Assembly (NCBI GenBank): GCA_019694165.1
Contig: JAIBCL010000021.1
Location: forward strand, 43,688 to 107,687
DNA: 64,000 bases
Source of the DNA: Verrucomicrobiaceae bacterium
Lineage (GTDB): Bacteria; Verrucomicrobiota; Verrucomicrobiia; Verrucomicrobiales; Verrucomicrobiaceae
Reading direction: 5' to 3'
The notes under the pieces were generated by a model. It worked only from the letters and a program-made list of their open reading frames with translations. It was not told the origin of the DNA and did no database searches. Below are positions 1-8,588 of the stretch, one piece after another (positions within the stretch are counted from its first letter, which is position 1; every line of letters starts with the position of its first letter). The translations under genes were made by a program, and so were the position numbers.

Positions 1-47
1 TTATCTTTTTTATTGTAAATAATATATTTTGTCATAGTTTCCACATC

Positions 48-1661
48 GTGCATTCTCATGTCTCCATCGCGAATCGTTCGTGGCTGTTGTCGCGCGCATC
101 AGCCCGAGGTGCATTCTCGCTTCTGGAACTGATCACCACCATCGCTGTGGTGGGTGTGCTCGCGGCTGTCGCGGTGCAATTCGCCGGTGATACACCAGTT
201 GCTGTGAAAAACACCAAATTGGAGTCGGATGTGGTCCAGTTGAATCAACTCGTGGGCTTGTACATCGCGGATGGCGGCAATTTCACCGGGGTCACCACTC
301 CGCAAGCTGTTCTCGATCGCCTCAAAAAGGCCAGAACGGTGACCGATGCAAAACAGCATATCGGCATCGCCACCGGCAAGCTGGTGGACGTGCGGTTGAA
401 GGCCAGAATGTCTTCGGGCACCCTTGGACGGGGAGCAAGGGGCAGAGCGGTCTGGAATGCGACGAAAAACCGCTTTGAGATCACGACGGGCACTGGAAGC
501 GGAGCGGAGGAATTCTATCTCGACGAGTCGCTGGCAGGCACGGATTTTGGTACCGAAACGCGAAGCTCGGGGGTTTACAAATTCAATTCCTCAGCCGCCT
601 CGTCCACGTCCTCGCCCTCCGCCGGATGGATCTGGGGCAACGCTACGAGCAGCTTGATCACCACCAAGTCGCCATCGTATGTCAGCCCGGTCGGAACGGA
701 AACCTATTTCAATCCGACTGAACTCACGGGGGGATCAGGAAGTGGCTCGGGCAGCGGCAGTGGCTCAGGCAGCGGCAGTGGCAGCGGATCTGGCAGCGGC
801 AGCGGTGGCGGCACACCAACGACTTTGCCCACGCCCGTCATCACGCCGGCAGGGGGGACTTTTGCGAATGCGAGCTTTCCTTCCTCAGTGACAATCACCA
901 GTAATGGCGCACCCGGTGGCGGACAGTCCCAGCTCCAATACCAAGTCAACGGTGGAGCCTGGGCCAGCTACACCGCTGCCGTGACGATCCAGTCTGCGGA
1001 CGTCATCACGGCCAGGAACAAGTCTCTCAACGCCGTTGCCTACGCAGACAGCGCGACGGCTTCTGAAACCTATTACCAGCTGGTGTCTGACTTCACGGGT
1101 GGTGGCGTTGGCTCCTGGGGAAATGTCCAGGGCGGCAGCAATCTCGTGCAAGCCTCTTCGAACGGCGATCCGACCTCCACGCTCAGCCACGGCAACACCA
1201 AACTGGACCTGGGAGGGGGAAACTTCCTCGACGCCGGCGTCGAGAACGTGCTGACGTTCACGAAAACCGACTTCGCAGGAGCTGCGCCGAACACTTGGTT
1301 CCAGCTTGGCACCATGACCATGTTGAACGGCACCACGTTCTACGACAGCGAGGCATCCGGTGCGACGCTGACCGTCAACCTGAATCTGACGAACCCCGCC
1401 TCGACCGGCGTGGTGCATGTGGACCTCGGTTTCACCAGCACGGAGAATGTGGGCACCGCCCTGGAGAACGCCGACATCGTCGAGCTCAAAAGCCCGGCCA
1501 CGGATTTCTCCGTGCAGATTGGCGGCGTCACCTACCGCCTCGAACTCGCCTGGGCCACGCTCGATCCGGGCTCCGGGGTAGTGCAGGGCAACCAGTTCTT
1601 GATTTACGAAGGCGCCACCGCCCGGGCCGAACTCAGAGCCCGCTTTGCGCCCGACCATTGA
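48..1661 (+). CDS. Large prepilin-like protein with Ser-Gly linker
   Basis: A 537-residue protein that starts at GTG. Residues 22-47 form a type III (prepilin-type) signal: a basic leader, then FSLLE and a long hydrophobic helix. The residue before FSLLE is Ala rather than the usual Gly. A globular region follows, then a Ser-Gly dipeptide linker (about residues 229-254, DNA 732-811) and a C-terminal beta-rich domain. In the family such proteins are exported by Sec, cleaved by a prepilin peptidase and built into a type IV pilus or pseudopilus. At over 500 residues it is far longer than a standard pilin (about 150), so it could be a filament-tip or adhesive subunit (inference). It opens a ten-gene same-strand operon; the 47 bp upstream are strikingly AT-rich and may hold the promoter. 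Confidence 0.75.
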   Translation: MHSHVSIANRSWLLSRASARGAFSLLELITTIAVVGVLAAVAVQFAGDTPVAVKNTKLESDVVQLNQLVGLYIADGGNFTGVTTPQAVLDRLKKARTVTDAKQHIGIATGKLVDVRLKARMSSGTLGRGARGRAVWNATKNRFEITTGTGSGAEEFYLDESLAGTDFGTETRSSGVYKFNSSAASSTSSPSAGWIWGNATSSLITTKSPSYVSPVGTETYFNPTELTGGSGSGSGSGSGSGSGSGSGSGSGSGGGTPTTLPTPVITPAGGTFANASFPSSVTITSNGAPGGGQSQLQYQVNGGAWASYTAAVTIQSADVITARNKSLNAVAYADSATASETYYQLVSDFTGGGVGSWGNVQGGSNLVQASSNGDPTSTLSHGNTKLDLGGGNFLDAGVENVLTFTKTDFAGAAPNTWFQLGTMTMLNGTTFYDSEASGATLTVNLNLTNPASTGVVHVDLGFTSTENVGTALENADIVELKSPATDFSVQIGGVTYRLELAWATLDPGSGVVQGNQFLIYEGATARAELRARFAPDH

Positions 1662-1685
1662 TCCACACCCAAATACTCCCCCGAT

Positions 1686-2750
1686 ATGGACGACATCAAC
1701 GAACGCAGCCAGCTTGGATACCGAATGCTTCACCTGTCGAAGGATTCGAGGGTGAGCGATTTCTACATCACCCCCTGGGAGCAGCTCACCTACCGGCGCA
1801 ACGGCAAGCTCTACTTCGACTCGTTCGTTTACCAGCCCGAGCGACCGATCGAATTCCAGCCGGGCTGCATCGACTATGCACTCAGCCTCGGCAACCGCCG
1901 CTACCGTGTGAACCGGATGGTGACCCGCGGACGTCCGCGCTGGGTGATGCGTCTGCTGCCGGAGGAAATCCCGGACATCTCGAAGCTCATGGTCCCGCCC
2001 GCAGCGATCAAGGCGTTCCTTGAGGCCAAGAACGGCCTTTTCCTCGTGTGCGGAGCGACTGGCTCCGGCAAGTCAACCACCATCGCTTCGATGATCCTGG
2101 AGCGGGCCAAGCGCCGCCAGGAACACCTGCTCACCTTCGAGGATCCCATTGAATATCTTTATCCCCCGGGACTGCCTTCGCTCGTCTCTCAACGTGAGAT
2201 CGGCTCTGACGAGCTGGACTTCGGCAAATCGCTGCGCGCTGCACTTCGTCAAGCTCCCGACGTGATCCTCGTGGGCGAAATTCGTGACGGCGAGACGGCG
2301 GAGATCGCCCTTCAAGCCGCCGAAACCGGCCACGTCGTGGTGGCCACGCTGCACACCTCCTCCGCAGCCCAGACTGTCCAGCGCTACTTGAAGCTCATTC
2401 CCAGCGAGCGCATCGAAAACGCCACGCTCTCCTTCGCCGATGCCTTCCGCGGCATCCTCTGCCAGCGTCTTCTCTTCGACGAGTCGCGCGGCAAGCGCTT
2501 CCCGATCCATGAGCTGCTTCTGCCTTATGATTCGGTCTGCGGCATGGTGCGCCGCTCGGAGTTCAAGAATCTCGAGCAGGAACTCGAGGCCGGCTTCACC
2601 CGCGGCATGCAGAGCTTTGAACGCTCTCTGCAAAACCGCATCGCCGACGGCTGGAAGCCCACGAACACGCGCAAGACCGGCTTCCAGGAACATGAGGTGT
2701 ATGACTTCCTTTCAAAAGAACAACTGACATCTGTATATGCTGTGGGATGA
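1686..2750 (+). CDS. PilT/GspE-family secretion ATPase (PilT type)
   Basis: A 354-residue hexameric AAA-like motor ATPase that would power filament extension or retraction at the inner membrane. Visible motifs: Walker A GATGSGKST (residues 123-131), Asp box FEDPIEY (151-157), Walker B VILVGEIRDGE (193-203) and His box AAETGHVVVATLHT (211-224). The N-terminal PAS-like region (residues 10-100) resembles PilT, and the tetracysteine zinc module of PilB/GspE is absent. It is the only ATPase of the cluster, so it may drive assembly despite its PilT-like form (inference). It lies 24 bp after the large pilin gene and overlaps the next gene by 14 bp. Confidence 0.9.
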   Translation: MDDINERSQLGYRMLHLSKDSRVSDFYITPWEQLTYRRNGKLYFDSFVYQPERPIEFQPGCIDYALSLGNRRYRVNRMVTRGRPRWVMRLLPEEIPDISKLMVPPAAIKAFLEAKNGLFLVCGATGSGKSTTIASMILERAKRRQEHLLTFEDPIEYLYPPGLPSLVSQREIGSDELDFGKSLRAALRQAPDVILVGEIRDGETAEIALQAAETGHVVVATLHTSSAAQTVQRYLKLIPSERIENATLSFADAFRGILCQRLLFDESRGKRFPIHELLLPYDSVCGMVRRSEFKNLEQELEAGFTRGMQSFERSLQNRIADGWKPTNTRKTGFQEHEVYDFLSKEQLTSVYAVG

Positions 2751-3606
2751 AATCAAAAGTGTGTTGAGTTTCGCCGCGTTCCGACCGGACGCGGATGATC
2801 CGGGTATTTCTTGGAGCAAGCGCTTCGAGAACAGGAAAACCCTGCTGCTGAACATCAGCCGCAATCAGACGAGCTGGCGCGGGTTGGACCGCAAGGGCAA
2901 GTTTGAAGAAGGCGGCATGCAGGAAGGCGAGTTCGCCGACATCGCGCCCCAGCGGGCCGAGGAATGGCGCGCCATGACCGACGGAGGATGGTGCTCCGTG
3001 TCGCTGAACAACCGCTTCATCATCAGCCTGGAAAACAACCTGATGCGTGGTGACAACTGCATGCATCTGCTGCGCACGAACCCCCGCGCGGTCCTCGGAC
3101 CGAAGTACGACCGCGGAAAGCGCTACGCACTCTGCCACCACCCCGAGACAACGGCGAGCATGCTCCTGGCATGCGAGGAGGCCTTTGTGAAAGTGTCCGA
3201 GGACGTCCTGAAGACCATTGGCATGCGCCCCGGCCGCATGTGCTGCGGCCTCTTTGCAATGATGGAGTACGCCATCCACAGCATCTACACCAGCCAGCCT
3301 GGAGCCACGCCCGCGAGCTTCGTCCTCGTCGCCGCGTGCGAGGGATCGGTGGCCGCCCTCGCCCAGCAGGACGGTCAGTGGAAGGACCTGCGCTGCCGCA
3401 GCGGCCTGGGCATGGAGGCGGTGGAGACCGCGCTCCAAATCATCAGCCCTCTTGTGGCAAAGGCTCCCCCGGGCACTCCAGTGTACTTTATCAGCGACGG
3501 TCAGGACCAGAAGTTCCGCCAGGACCTCATGGCTCAGCTAGAGAAGGTCGGCGCCCGTGACCTCACCCAGGATGACCTGATGTGGCAGGTGATTGGCACC
3601 TGCTGA
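2737..3606 (+). CDS. Putative PilM/GspL-like cytoplasmic assembly protein
   Basis: A 289-residue protein with no signal peptide or membrane segment. I do not recognise it from sequence alone. Its place right after the ATPase and before a PilN/PilO/PilP-like trio, together with alternating beta and alpha stretches and Gly-rich turns, suggests the actin-fold PilM or GspL cytoplasmic component. The assignment rests mainly on gene order. Residues near 145-185 are rich in Cys and Met (for example GRMCCGLFAMM), which is unusual for PilM. The start overlaps the ATPase gene by 14 bp, so translational coupling is likely. Confidence 0.6.
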   Translation: MLWDEIKSVLSFAAFRPDADDPGISWSKRFENRKTLLLNISRNQTSWRGLDRKGKFEEGGMQEGEFADIAPQRAEEWRAMTDGGWCSVSLNNRFIISLENNLMRGDNCMHLLRTNPRAVLGPKYDRGKRYALCHHPETTASMLLACEEAFVKVSEDVLKTIGMRPGRMCCGLFAMMEYAIHSIYTSQPGATPASFVLVAACEGSVAALAQQDGQWKDLRCRSGLGMEAVETALQIISPLVAKAPPGTPVYFISDGQDQKFRQDLMAQLEKVGARDLTQDDLMWQVIGTC

Positions 3607-3632
3607 AACCCTCTCCGCAACACCTCGCCACC

Positions 3633-4184
3633 ATGAGCAACTATCTCTGCCACGACTTCAAGACGCCGCGCACCGACACGTCGCGCCGCCTGCCAAACTC
3701 ATTCCGCATTGTCCCAGTGATCTTCTACGTCGCCATGGTCGCCGGAGCCTACTTCATCACCATTGACGTCCTCGGCTACCGGGCGGCCAATCGTGACAAG
3801 GCCACCTTCAACCAGATCAAGGCGGATCACAACGCGGAGAAGGCAAAGTATGAAACACAAACCGGCTCGCTCACCGTTGAGACGGCGCGCGCCCAGGAAG
3901 TGGCCAAGTGGATCGAGGGCACCCGCTCGCTGCAGCCCATCTGCGTGAAAATCAACCGCAGCATCAAGGCGGACGCCAGGCTCGGAGAACTGCTTGTGGA
4001 GCGGAATGAACAACTGCCCAGCCAGTTCATCCTCTCAATGAAGCTCACCGGCGCCTCCGTCACCGATGTGCAGCAGATTCAGTCAAACATCGAGCAGTTG
4101 AACTACCGCGCCTACAGCCCTCAGCAATCGAAGCAGGCCGACGTCATCGACTACCGGTCGAACCTCGTCTGGCAGCAGCGTTGA
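3633..4184 (+). CDS. Putative PilN-like bitopic membrane protein
   Basis: A 183-residue protein from the ATG at 3633; an in-frame upstream start at 3582 would overlap the previous gene. A cytoplasmic N-terminus of about 22 residues is followed by one membrane helix (about residues 23-45, PVIFYVAMVAGAYFITIDVL), a coiled-coil segment and a small periplasmic alpha/beta domain. This is the topology of PilN/GspL-C proteins of the alignment complex. The function is inferred from topology and from its place between the PilM-like and PilO-like genes. No sequence-level family motif is visible. Confidence 0.55.
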   Translation: MSNYLCHDFKTPRTDTSRRLPNSFRIVPVIFYVAMVAGAYFITIDVLGYRAANRDKATFNQIKADHNAEKAKYETQTGSLTVETARAQEVAKWIEGTRSLQPICVKINRSIKADARLGELLVERNEQLPSQFILSMKLTGASVTDVQQIQSNIEQLNYRAYSPQQSKQADVIDYRSNLVWQQR

Positions 4185-4231
4185 ACCGCCCCGGAACCAC
4201 AGCCAACCAAACCTTCAATCCGTCAACCACC

Positions 4232-4798
4232 ATGAATGGCAAACAACTAGCCTGTGTTCTTCTGATGATGCTCATCGGCCTGGTCACCTACGTCGGCCAG
4301 ATCGTCCATAAGAAAGCCACCGCCAGCCGCAACGAAGCGAAAGCGGCCGAGGACGCCGCCAAGGCTGCGGAGGACGCGTGCCAGATCGCCAAGATCAAGA
4401 CCCAGCGTATCGACGTGGATTCCGCGGAGATCAGGCGCTTTCTTGAAGCATGGACGCCGAAAATCGACAGCTTCCAAACCGCCCAAGAAGTGGAGGACGC
4501 CGTCCAGTCGAGCATCCGCGCGGCGAAACTCTACGTGGACTCCCAGAAGTTCGAGGGCAGGTCCCCGAAAGCCGGCTTGGTCGTCGCCAAGACCGTCAAG
4601 GCATCCATCATCGCTGAGGACGAGTACCCCAAGACAATGAACTGGCTTGGCGAACTGGAGAAGAAGCTGCCGCTGGCACGCATCTCCGTATGTAGAATCA
4701 CCCCGGGCAAGGAAACCAAGAACATCCGCATGGAGATCTCCCTAGAGGTGCCCATCATCAATCTCAAGGCTGACCCGACCGAGAAGAAGAAGGCCTGA
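4232..4798 (+). CDS. Putative PilO-like bitopic membrane protein
   Basis: A 188-residue protein from the ATG at 4232, preferred over the in-frame TTG at 4181. One N-terminal membrane helix (about residues 4-22) is followed by an Ala/Glu/Lys-rich coiled coil (about residues 25-60) and a soluble domain, the layout of PilO/GspM alignment proteins. It pairs naturally with the preceding PilN-like protein. Position and topology are the whole basis for the name; the sequence itself is unfamiliar. Confidence 0.55.
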   Translation: MNGKQLACVLLMMLIGLVTYVGQIVHKKATASRNEAKAAEDAAKAAEDACQIAKIKTQRIDVDSAEIRRFLEAWTPKIDSFQTAQEVEDAVQSSIRAAKLYVDSQKFEGRSPKAGLVVAKTVKASIIAEDEYPKTMNWLGELEKKLPLARISVCRITPGKETKNIRMEISLEVPIINLKADPTEKKKA

Positions 4799-4835
4799 TG
4801 CCCTGCCAATCCGCCATCCCCAAGCGACACACGCC

Positions 4836-5579
4836 ATGAAAAAACTGCTGCTCATCATCTCATTGCTGCCCCTCTGTGCGCCGCTGCCCGGTCGCGCGGT
4901 GGAAGAAGAGGGCGACGACGAGACCAAGGACGGAAAGCCGAAGTACGCTCTAATTCTTCCCGAGGAGAAAGCGCCTGAACTTGTGAAGGCAAACGAACCC
5001 TGCCCATACGGCGGCCTCGTGGACGAGAAGGCCAAGGAAACGGCGTCCGGCGAGGAGGCAAAGGTCAGCGACATGCTGCGGTCCCTGCCTGTCGTCGGCA
5101 AATCGTCGCGCAACTGCGTGCTGCTCGGCGATATCATCCTGCGCCGCGGCCAGATCGTGCCAGACATCATCCCAAATCAGACGGTGAAGCTCCGGGTCGA
5201 AGACATCACTCCGGACCACGTCCAGCTCACCTGGGTGGAGAAGAAGCCCACCGGCCTGACCCCCCGCACACTCACCATAGCCACTGATGTGTCTCCCGAA
5301 GTGAAGCAGCGCCTGCCAGGAAATCTCGGCGCGGCGTCGAAAGGTGGCGGAGCATCCGCCCCGGTTACCTCCTTCCGCCCCAGAGGCGGACCGGAAGACG
5401 GTGCCAAGGCGGCGCCACGCGCGCAGGCCGTGGCTGAGGAAACACCGCCTTCCGCCGCGTCGGAGCCAGCCAAGCCGGCGAGTGCCGGCAGCGGCCTGCT
5501 CAATCTGTTCTTCGGCAATCAGGTCAAGGAACCGGCCAAGTCCGGCCCGCAAAAAGCTGCGGCGGATGAACAGAAATAA
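4836..5579 (+). CDS. Secreted protein, possible PilP/GspC-like role
   Basis: A 247-residue protein with a clear Sec signal peptide (residues 1-21, MKKLLLIISLLPLCAPLPG). A central beta-rich segment (about residues 75-130, with GDIILRRGQIVPDIIPNQTV) could be the small beta domain of PilP or GspC, which links the inner-membrane platform to the secretin. The C-terminal 100 residues are low-complexity, rich in Ala, Pro and Lys. It follows the PilN/PilO-like pair, as pilP does in canonical clusters. The function is inferred from context. Confidence 0.5.
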   Translation: MKKLLLIISLLPLCAPLPGRAVEEEGDDETKDGKPKYALILPEEKAPELVKANEPCPYGGLVDEKAKETASGEEAKVSDMLRSLPVVGKSSRNCVLLGDIILRRGQIVPDIIPNQTVKLRVEDITPDHVQLTWVEKKPTGLTPRTLTIATDVSPEVKQRLPGNLGAASKGGGASAPVTSFRPRGGPEDGAKAAPRAQAVAEETPPSAASEPAKPASAGSGLLNLFFGNQVKEPAKSGPQKAAADEQK

Positions 5580-6549
5580 GGTCATGTCCCCAAGCCACAG
5601 GCACAATCGAGGCTACACCTCCGCCGAGTTGCTGCTCGTGCTCGCCCTCGGTGCCATCGTGATCGGTGGCACCGTCGTGGCTTTTGGCTCCCTCGCAAAG
5701 AACCTGCCGCGCGTCTCTGCGGTGGTGGAAGTGGACCTAGGTTCAAAGCTCAACACCTACTATGGCGCAGGTGCCTCTTCGACGACGAAGCAAACGGTCA
5801 ACAGCGCCCCGAACCAGGGTGCCGTGGGCCTGGCCGAACGGCTCCGGGAGCAGTTCAACACCGATGTCATCAGCGCCACGGCCGTGTACTGCCTGGCACG
5901 CGATTCCGCCACGGCAAACACCTACCACCCCACCTCCATCCCCTACAATCCCTCGACGGATCAAGTGCTCGACACTTCCCAGAAATTTCGCGATCATCTC
6001 AGCTCAAAGGGCGTGTCCGCCACTACGCTCTACGGCAGTGAACGAAATTTCAGTTCCTCAAAATCCGCCGCGACGATCTTCATTCTTGGCTACAGCAAGA
6101 CGGCCAATGAGCTGAATGTCATCTCCACCTACGACATCGACGTGGTCAAAGTGACCAAGCCTGACGGCTTCTACGCCTCGGTCCGTCGGTACGTTGGAGC
6201 GCCGGTCGTCAATGTGAACGAGCCCCAGGGTTACGAGGTGTTTTACCCGCCCTACGACTACAATTCCACCACATGGGCCAATGCTTCCGGCACCACGGAC
6301 GGGTTCACTCCCATATTCGTGGCGTTCGAGAGGTCTGTGCGCGCCTCACTCAGTGAGGGCAGCACCACCGACCGGTTCAAGAAGGCCGCCGAGCGCCCCT
6401 TCTACTTCATCTGGTGGCCGGATCCTGGCGCGGGTGATCTGCGCAAACAGCCCAACTCCTACCCGACCACCGATCCGCGCCAAGCCTACAATCACCAGGG
6501 CGGTCGTACCTCCTTCATGTTCACGGTGCCCATGTTCCCCTCGCTCTGA
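5566..6549 (+). CDS. Prepilin-like protein (GspH/pilin class)
   Basis: A 327-residue protein if it starts at 5566, or 321 residues from the ATG at 5584. The first start overlaps the upstream stop and fits translational coupling. A basic leader ending in Gly is followed by YTSAE and a hydrophobic helix (LLLVLALGAIVIGGTVVAFG), matching the Gly, aromatic, +5 Glu prepilin peptidase signature. The large C-terminal domain has no recognised motif. With the next two genes it resembles the sets of pilin-like proteins that occur as gene cassettes in Verrucomicrobium and Chthoniobacter genomes (from memory, not verified). Confidence 0.75.
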   Translation: MNRNKVMSPSHRHNRGYTSAELLLVLALGAIVIGGTVVAFGSLAKNLPRVSAVVEVDLGSKLNTYYGAGASSTTKQTVNSAPNQGAVGLAERLREQFNTDVISATAVYCLARDSATANTYHPTSIPYNPSTDQVLDTSQKFRDHLSSKGVSATTLYGSERNFSSSKSAATIFILGYSKTANELNVISTYDIDVVKVTKPDGFYASVRRYVGAPVVNVNEPQGYEVFYPPYDYNSTTWANASGTTDGFTPIFVAFERSVRASLSEGSTTDRFKKAAERPFYFIWWPDPGAGDLRKQPNSYPTTDPRQAYNHQGGRTSFMFTVPMFPSL

Positions 6550-6552
6550 TCC

Positions 6553-8145
6553 ATGAACATTCGACCTCCATCTCCCCGGCGGCCCTCCGGTGCCATCATG
6601 ATCTTCGCCCTGATGATGATGGTCGTGGCGGCGCTGTTCATCTCGGGCACGGCCACGATCATGTCGAACCGTGCGATGGAGACCAGCTACCTGGAAGTGT
6701 CCATGAAACGCCGCCTGGCGTTGGAAAACTCAAAGGCGTTCAACCAGCAGTTCATGCTCGAGCGGACTTTCAACTACTCCAGCACGGTCACCCCCCTCGT
6801 CACCGGCGTCTTTAACAATGATTGGGGCGGCGTGAACACCGACACAGGATGGACAAACCTGCACACTTTCGCCTCCACTTCCCTGCCCGCCACACTAACC
6901 ACCGTATATCCGTACAATTACACAGGCTTCCGCCCTTCGGCGAGCTACCTCGCCACGAAGCAGACCATCCGACCCGCCGCCCTGCCGGACATGGATGCCT
7001 TCACTGCCTACGCTTTTCTAAAGACCTATACGCCCGCCCTCGGCGGCGACTCCCTCGTCGTTTACCGCAAGCCCACCGGAGCCACCGACCAGATCGAACT
7101 CGGTGACAAGGGCGCGGGCCTCAGCATCACCGTCGAGGGCCGGGCCGTGATCCGCGATCCTGATTCCTTCTTCGCCCCGAGCACAGCAAATCCGTTCGAG
7201 CTGCCCCTCCGCACCGACAGCCTCTACATTCAGAAGCACAACCCGACTCGGAAGCTCTACTGCAAGGACATCGCACTCGGCGGCGAGGACACCCCTCCCT
7301 CCAACCTGCCAGCCGCACGCTCAACCACCGGCCCCACGCCTGAGACCACGACCCCCGAGAGCCTTTACGATGGCACTCTCAACGTCATCAACAACCCCTC
7401 AAACACCGACAACTCCTTGTGGGATTTCATGGCCAGGGAAAAAGCCGCAGGCACCGGCGACTTCGTCACCATCAGCAGCAACGCCGCCACCGGCACCGCC
7501 TCCGACCCTTGGTGGATCGTGAGCTACAACACCTCCGACCGCGCGCACGATCCGCCCTACCCGCCTCCCGCTTATCCCAGTGGTTACGGCGCGTCCTACA
7601 ACGTCCTCTATATCACCTTGAACCACCCGAACCTGACGCACATGCGCATCCTCGGCGTGGTGGACCAGATCGTCCTCGTCGGCCAGACCGGCGCCGCCTA
7701 CAGCGCCGCCGCGACGCTTCCGCCCGTCATCATCACCGCCGTTCCCAACGGCCTGAGTCCGAACTCCTTCATCAACCTCCAGTGCGTGAACGAAAACAAC
7801 CGCCGCCTCGTGCTCGGCGTCCAGGACTCCAACCACGCCACCCTCGACATGTACTGGGGATCGGGATCCTTCGCAGGCACCACCTGGATCAACTGGCGCA
7901 TGGTCCTCATCAACGAATATCGGACCATCTGGGCAAACCTTCCCTCCACCGTCACCCGGAAGGTAAAAATCAAAGGCGGTGTGATGACCAACTGGTCCTT
8001 CAAGCGCCGCGGTCCCGGCACCGCCTCGCGGCTTACACTCTCGCCCGACTATGATCCCGAGCCGACGGGTGCCACGGGGTCGCGCTTCACCTCCCTCCTT
8101 CCGCGCGATGGCTGGATGGAGAACTACTTCCTTCCCACCAGATGA
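6553..8145 (+). CDS. PilX/GspK-like minor pilin candidate
   Basis: A 530-residue protein starting 3 bp after the previous gene. The N-terminus is basic, then GAIMIFALMMMVVAALFISG, a hydrophobic helix typical of PilX and GspK minor pilins, which often lack a strict cleavage motif. The remainder is a large exported beta-rich domain of unknown function. Members of this class usually cap or initiate the filament. The stop overlaps the next start in ATGA, so the two are coupled. Confidence 0.65.
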   Translation: MNIRPPSPRRPSGAIMIFALMMMVVAALFISGTATIMSNRAMETSYLEVSMKRRLALENSKAFNQQFMLERTFNYSSTVTPLVTGVFNNDWGGVNTDTGWTNLHTFASTSLPATLTTVYPYNYTGFRPSASYLATKQTIRPAALPDMDAFTAYAFLKTYTPALGGDSLVVYRKPTGATDQIELGDKGAGLSITVEGRAVIRDPDSFFAPSTANPFELPLRTDSLYIQKHNPTRKLYCKDIALGGEDTPPSNLPAARSTTGPTPETTTPESLYDGTLNVINNPSNTDNSLWDFMAREKAAGTGDFVTISSNAATGTASDPWWIVSYNTSDRAHDPPYPPPAYPSGYGASYNVLYITLNHPNLTHMRILGVVDQIVLVGQTGAAYSAAATLPPVIITAVPNGLSPNSFINLQCVNENNRRLVLGVQDSNHATLDMYWGSGSFAGTTWINWRMVLINEYRTIWANLPSTVTRKVKIKGGVMTNWSFKRRGPGTASRLTLSPDYDPEPTGATGSRFTSLLPRDGWMENYFLPTR

Positions 8146-8573
8146 AACTCACTTCGACCAGAAACGCCAGGAACCGTGGCTACACGCTGATGGAAGTAGT
8201 GGCCTCCGCCGCCGTCCTTGCCGTCGGCATGGCGGGAGCCGTCTCGCTCTCCGCCAGCCTGATGGTCCAGCAGGAAATGAGCTGGCGCGTGGCCGTGGCC
8301 CGGAACTACCAGGAGAACATCGCCCGCCTCTGGCAACTCGGCCTCACACCCGGCGAGGTCATGTCCTTGATCCCCTCGGCGTCCGGCAATCCAAAGCTCT
8401 CCGAAGTCGTCGGTGCCAGCCCCACCCTCATCGCCACCGGACAGGTAAATGTATCCTCCCTCGGCGTGATGGACGAGGCCGTATGCAATTTCACCGTCAA
8501 CACGGCCAATGTCACCGGCGCCGGCGCCGGCGGCACAAATCAAGTCACCATCTACCGCCCCACACTGAAATAA
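8142..8573 (+). CDS. PilV/GspI-like prepilin
   Basis: A 143-residue protein with a textbook prepilin signal: leader ending RNRG, then YTLMEVVASAAVLAVGMAGA, with Glu at +5. Its length fits PilV or GspI minor pilins. It overlaps the preceding gene by 4 bp and lies 15 bp before the platform-protein gene, so it belongs to the same operon. It would be processed by a prepilin peptidase encoded elsewhere. Confidence 0.8.
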   Translation: MKLTSTRNARNRGYTLMEVVASAAVLAVGMAGAVSLSASLMVQQEMSWRVAVARNYQENIARLWQLGLTPGEVMSLIPSASGNPKLSEVVGASPTLIATGQVNVSSLGVMDEAVCNFTVNTANVTGAGAGGTNQVTIYRPTLK

Positions 8574-8588
8574 CCCCCCTCGACCGCC

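Noticed and set aside
732..811. Ser-Gly DNA repeat considered as a CRISPR or tandem-repeat locus
   Set aside because: It is a coding low-complexity linker inside an intact protein, with no spacers.
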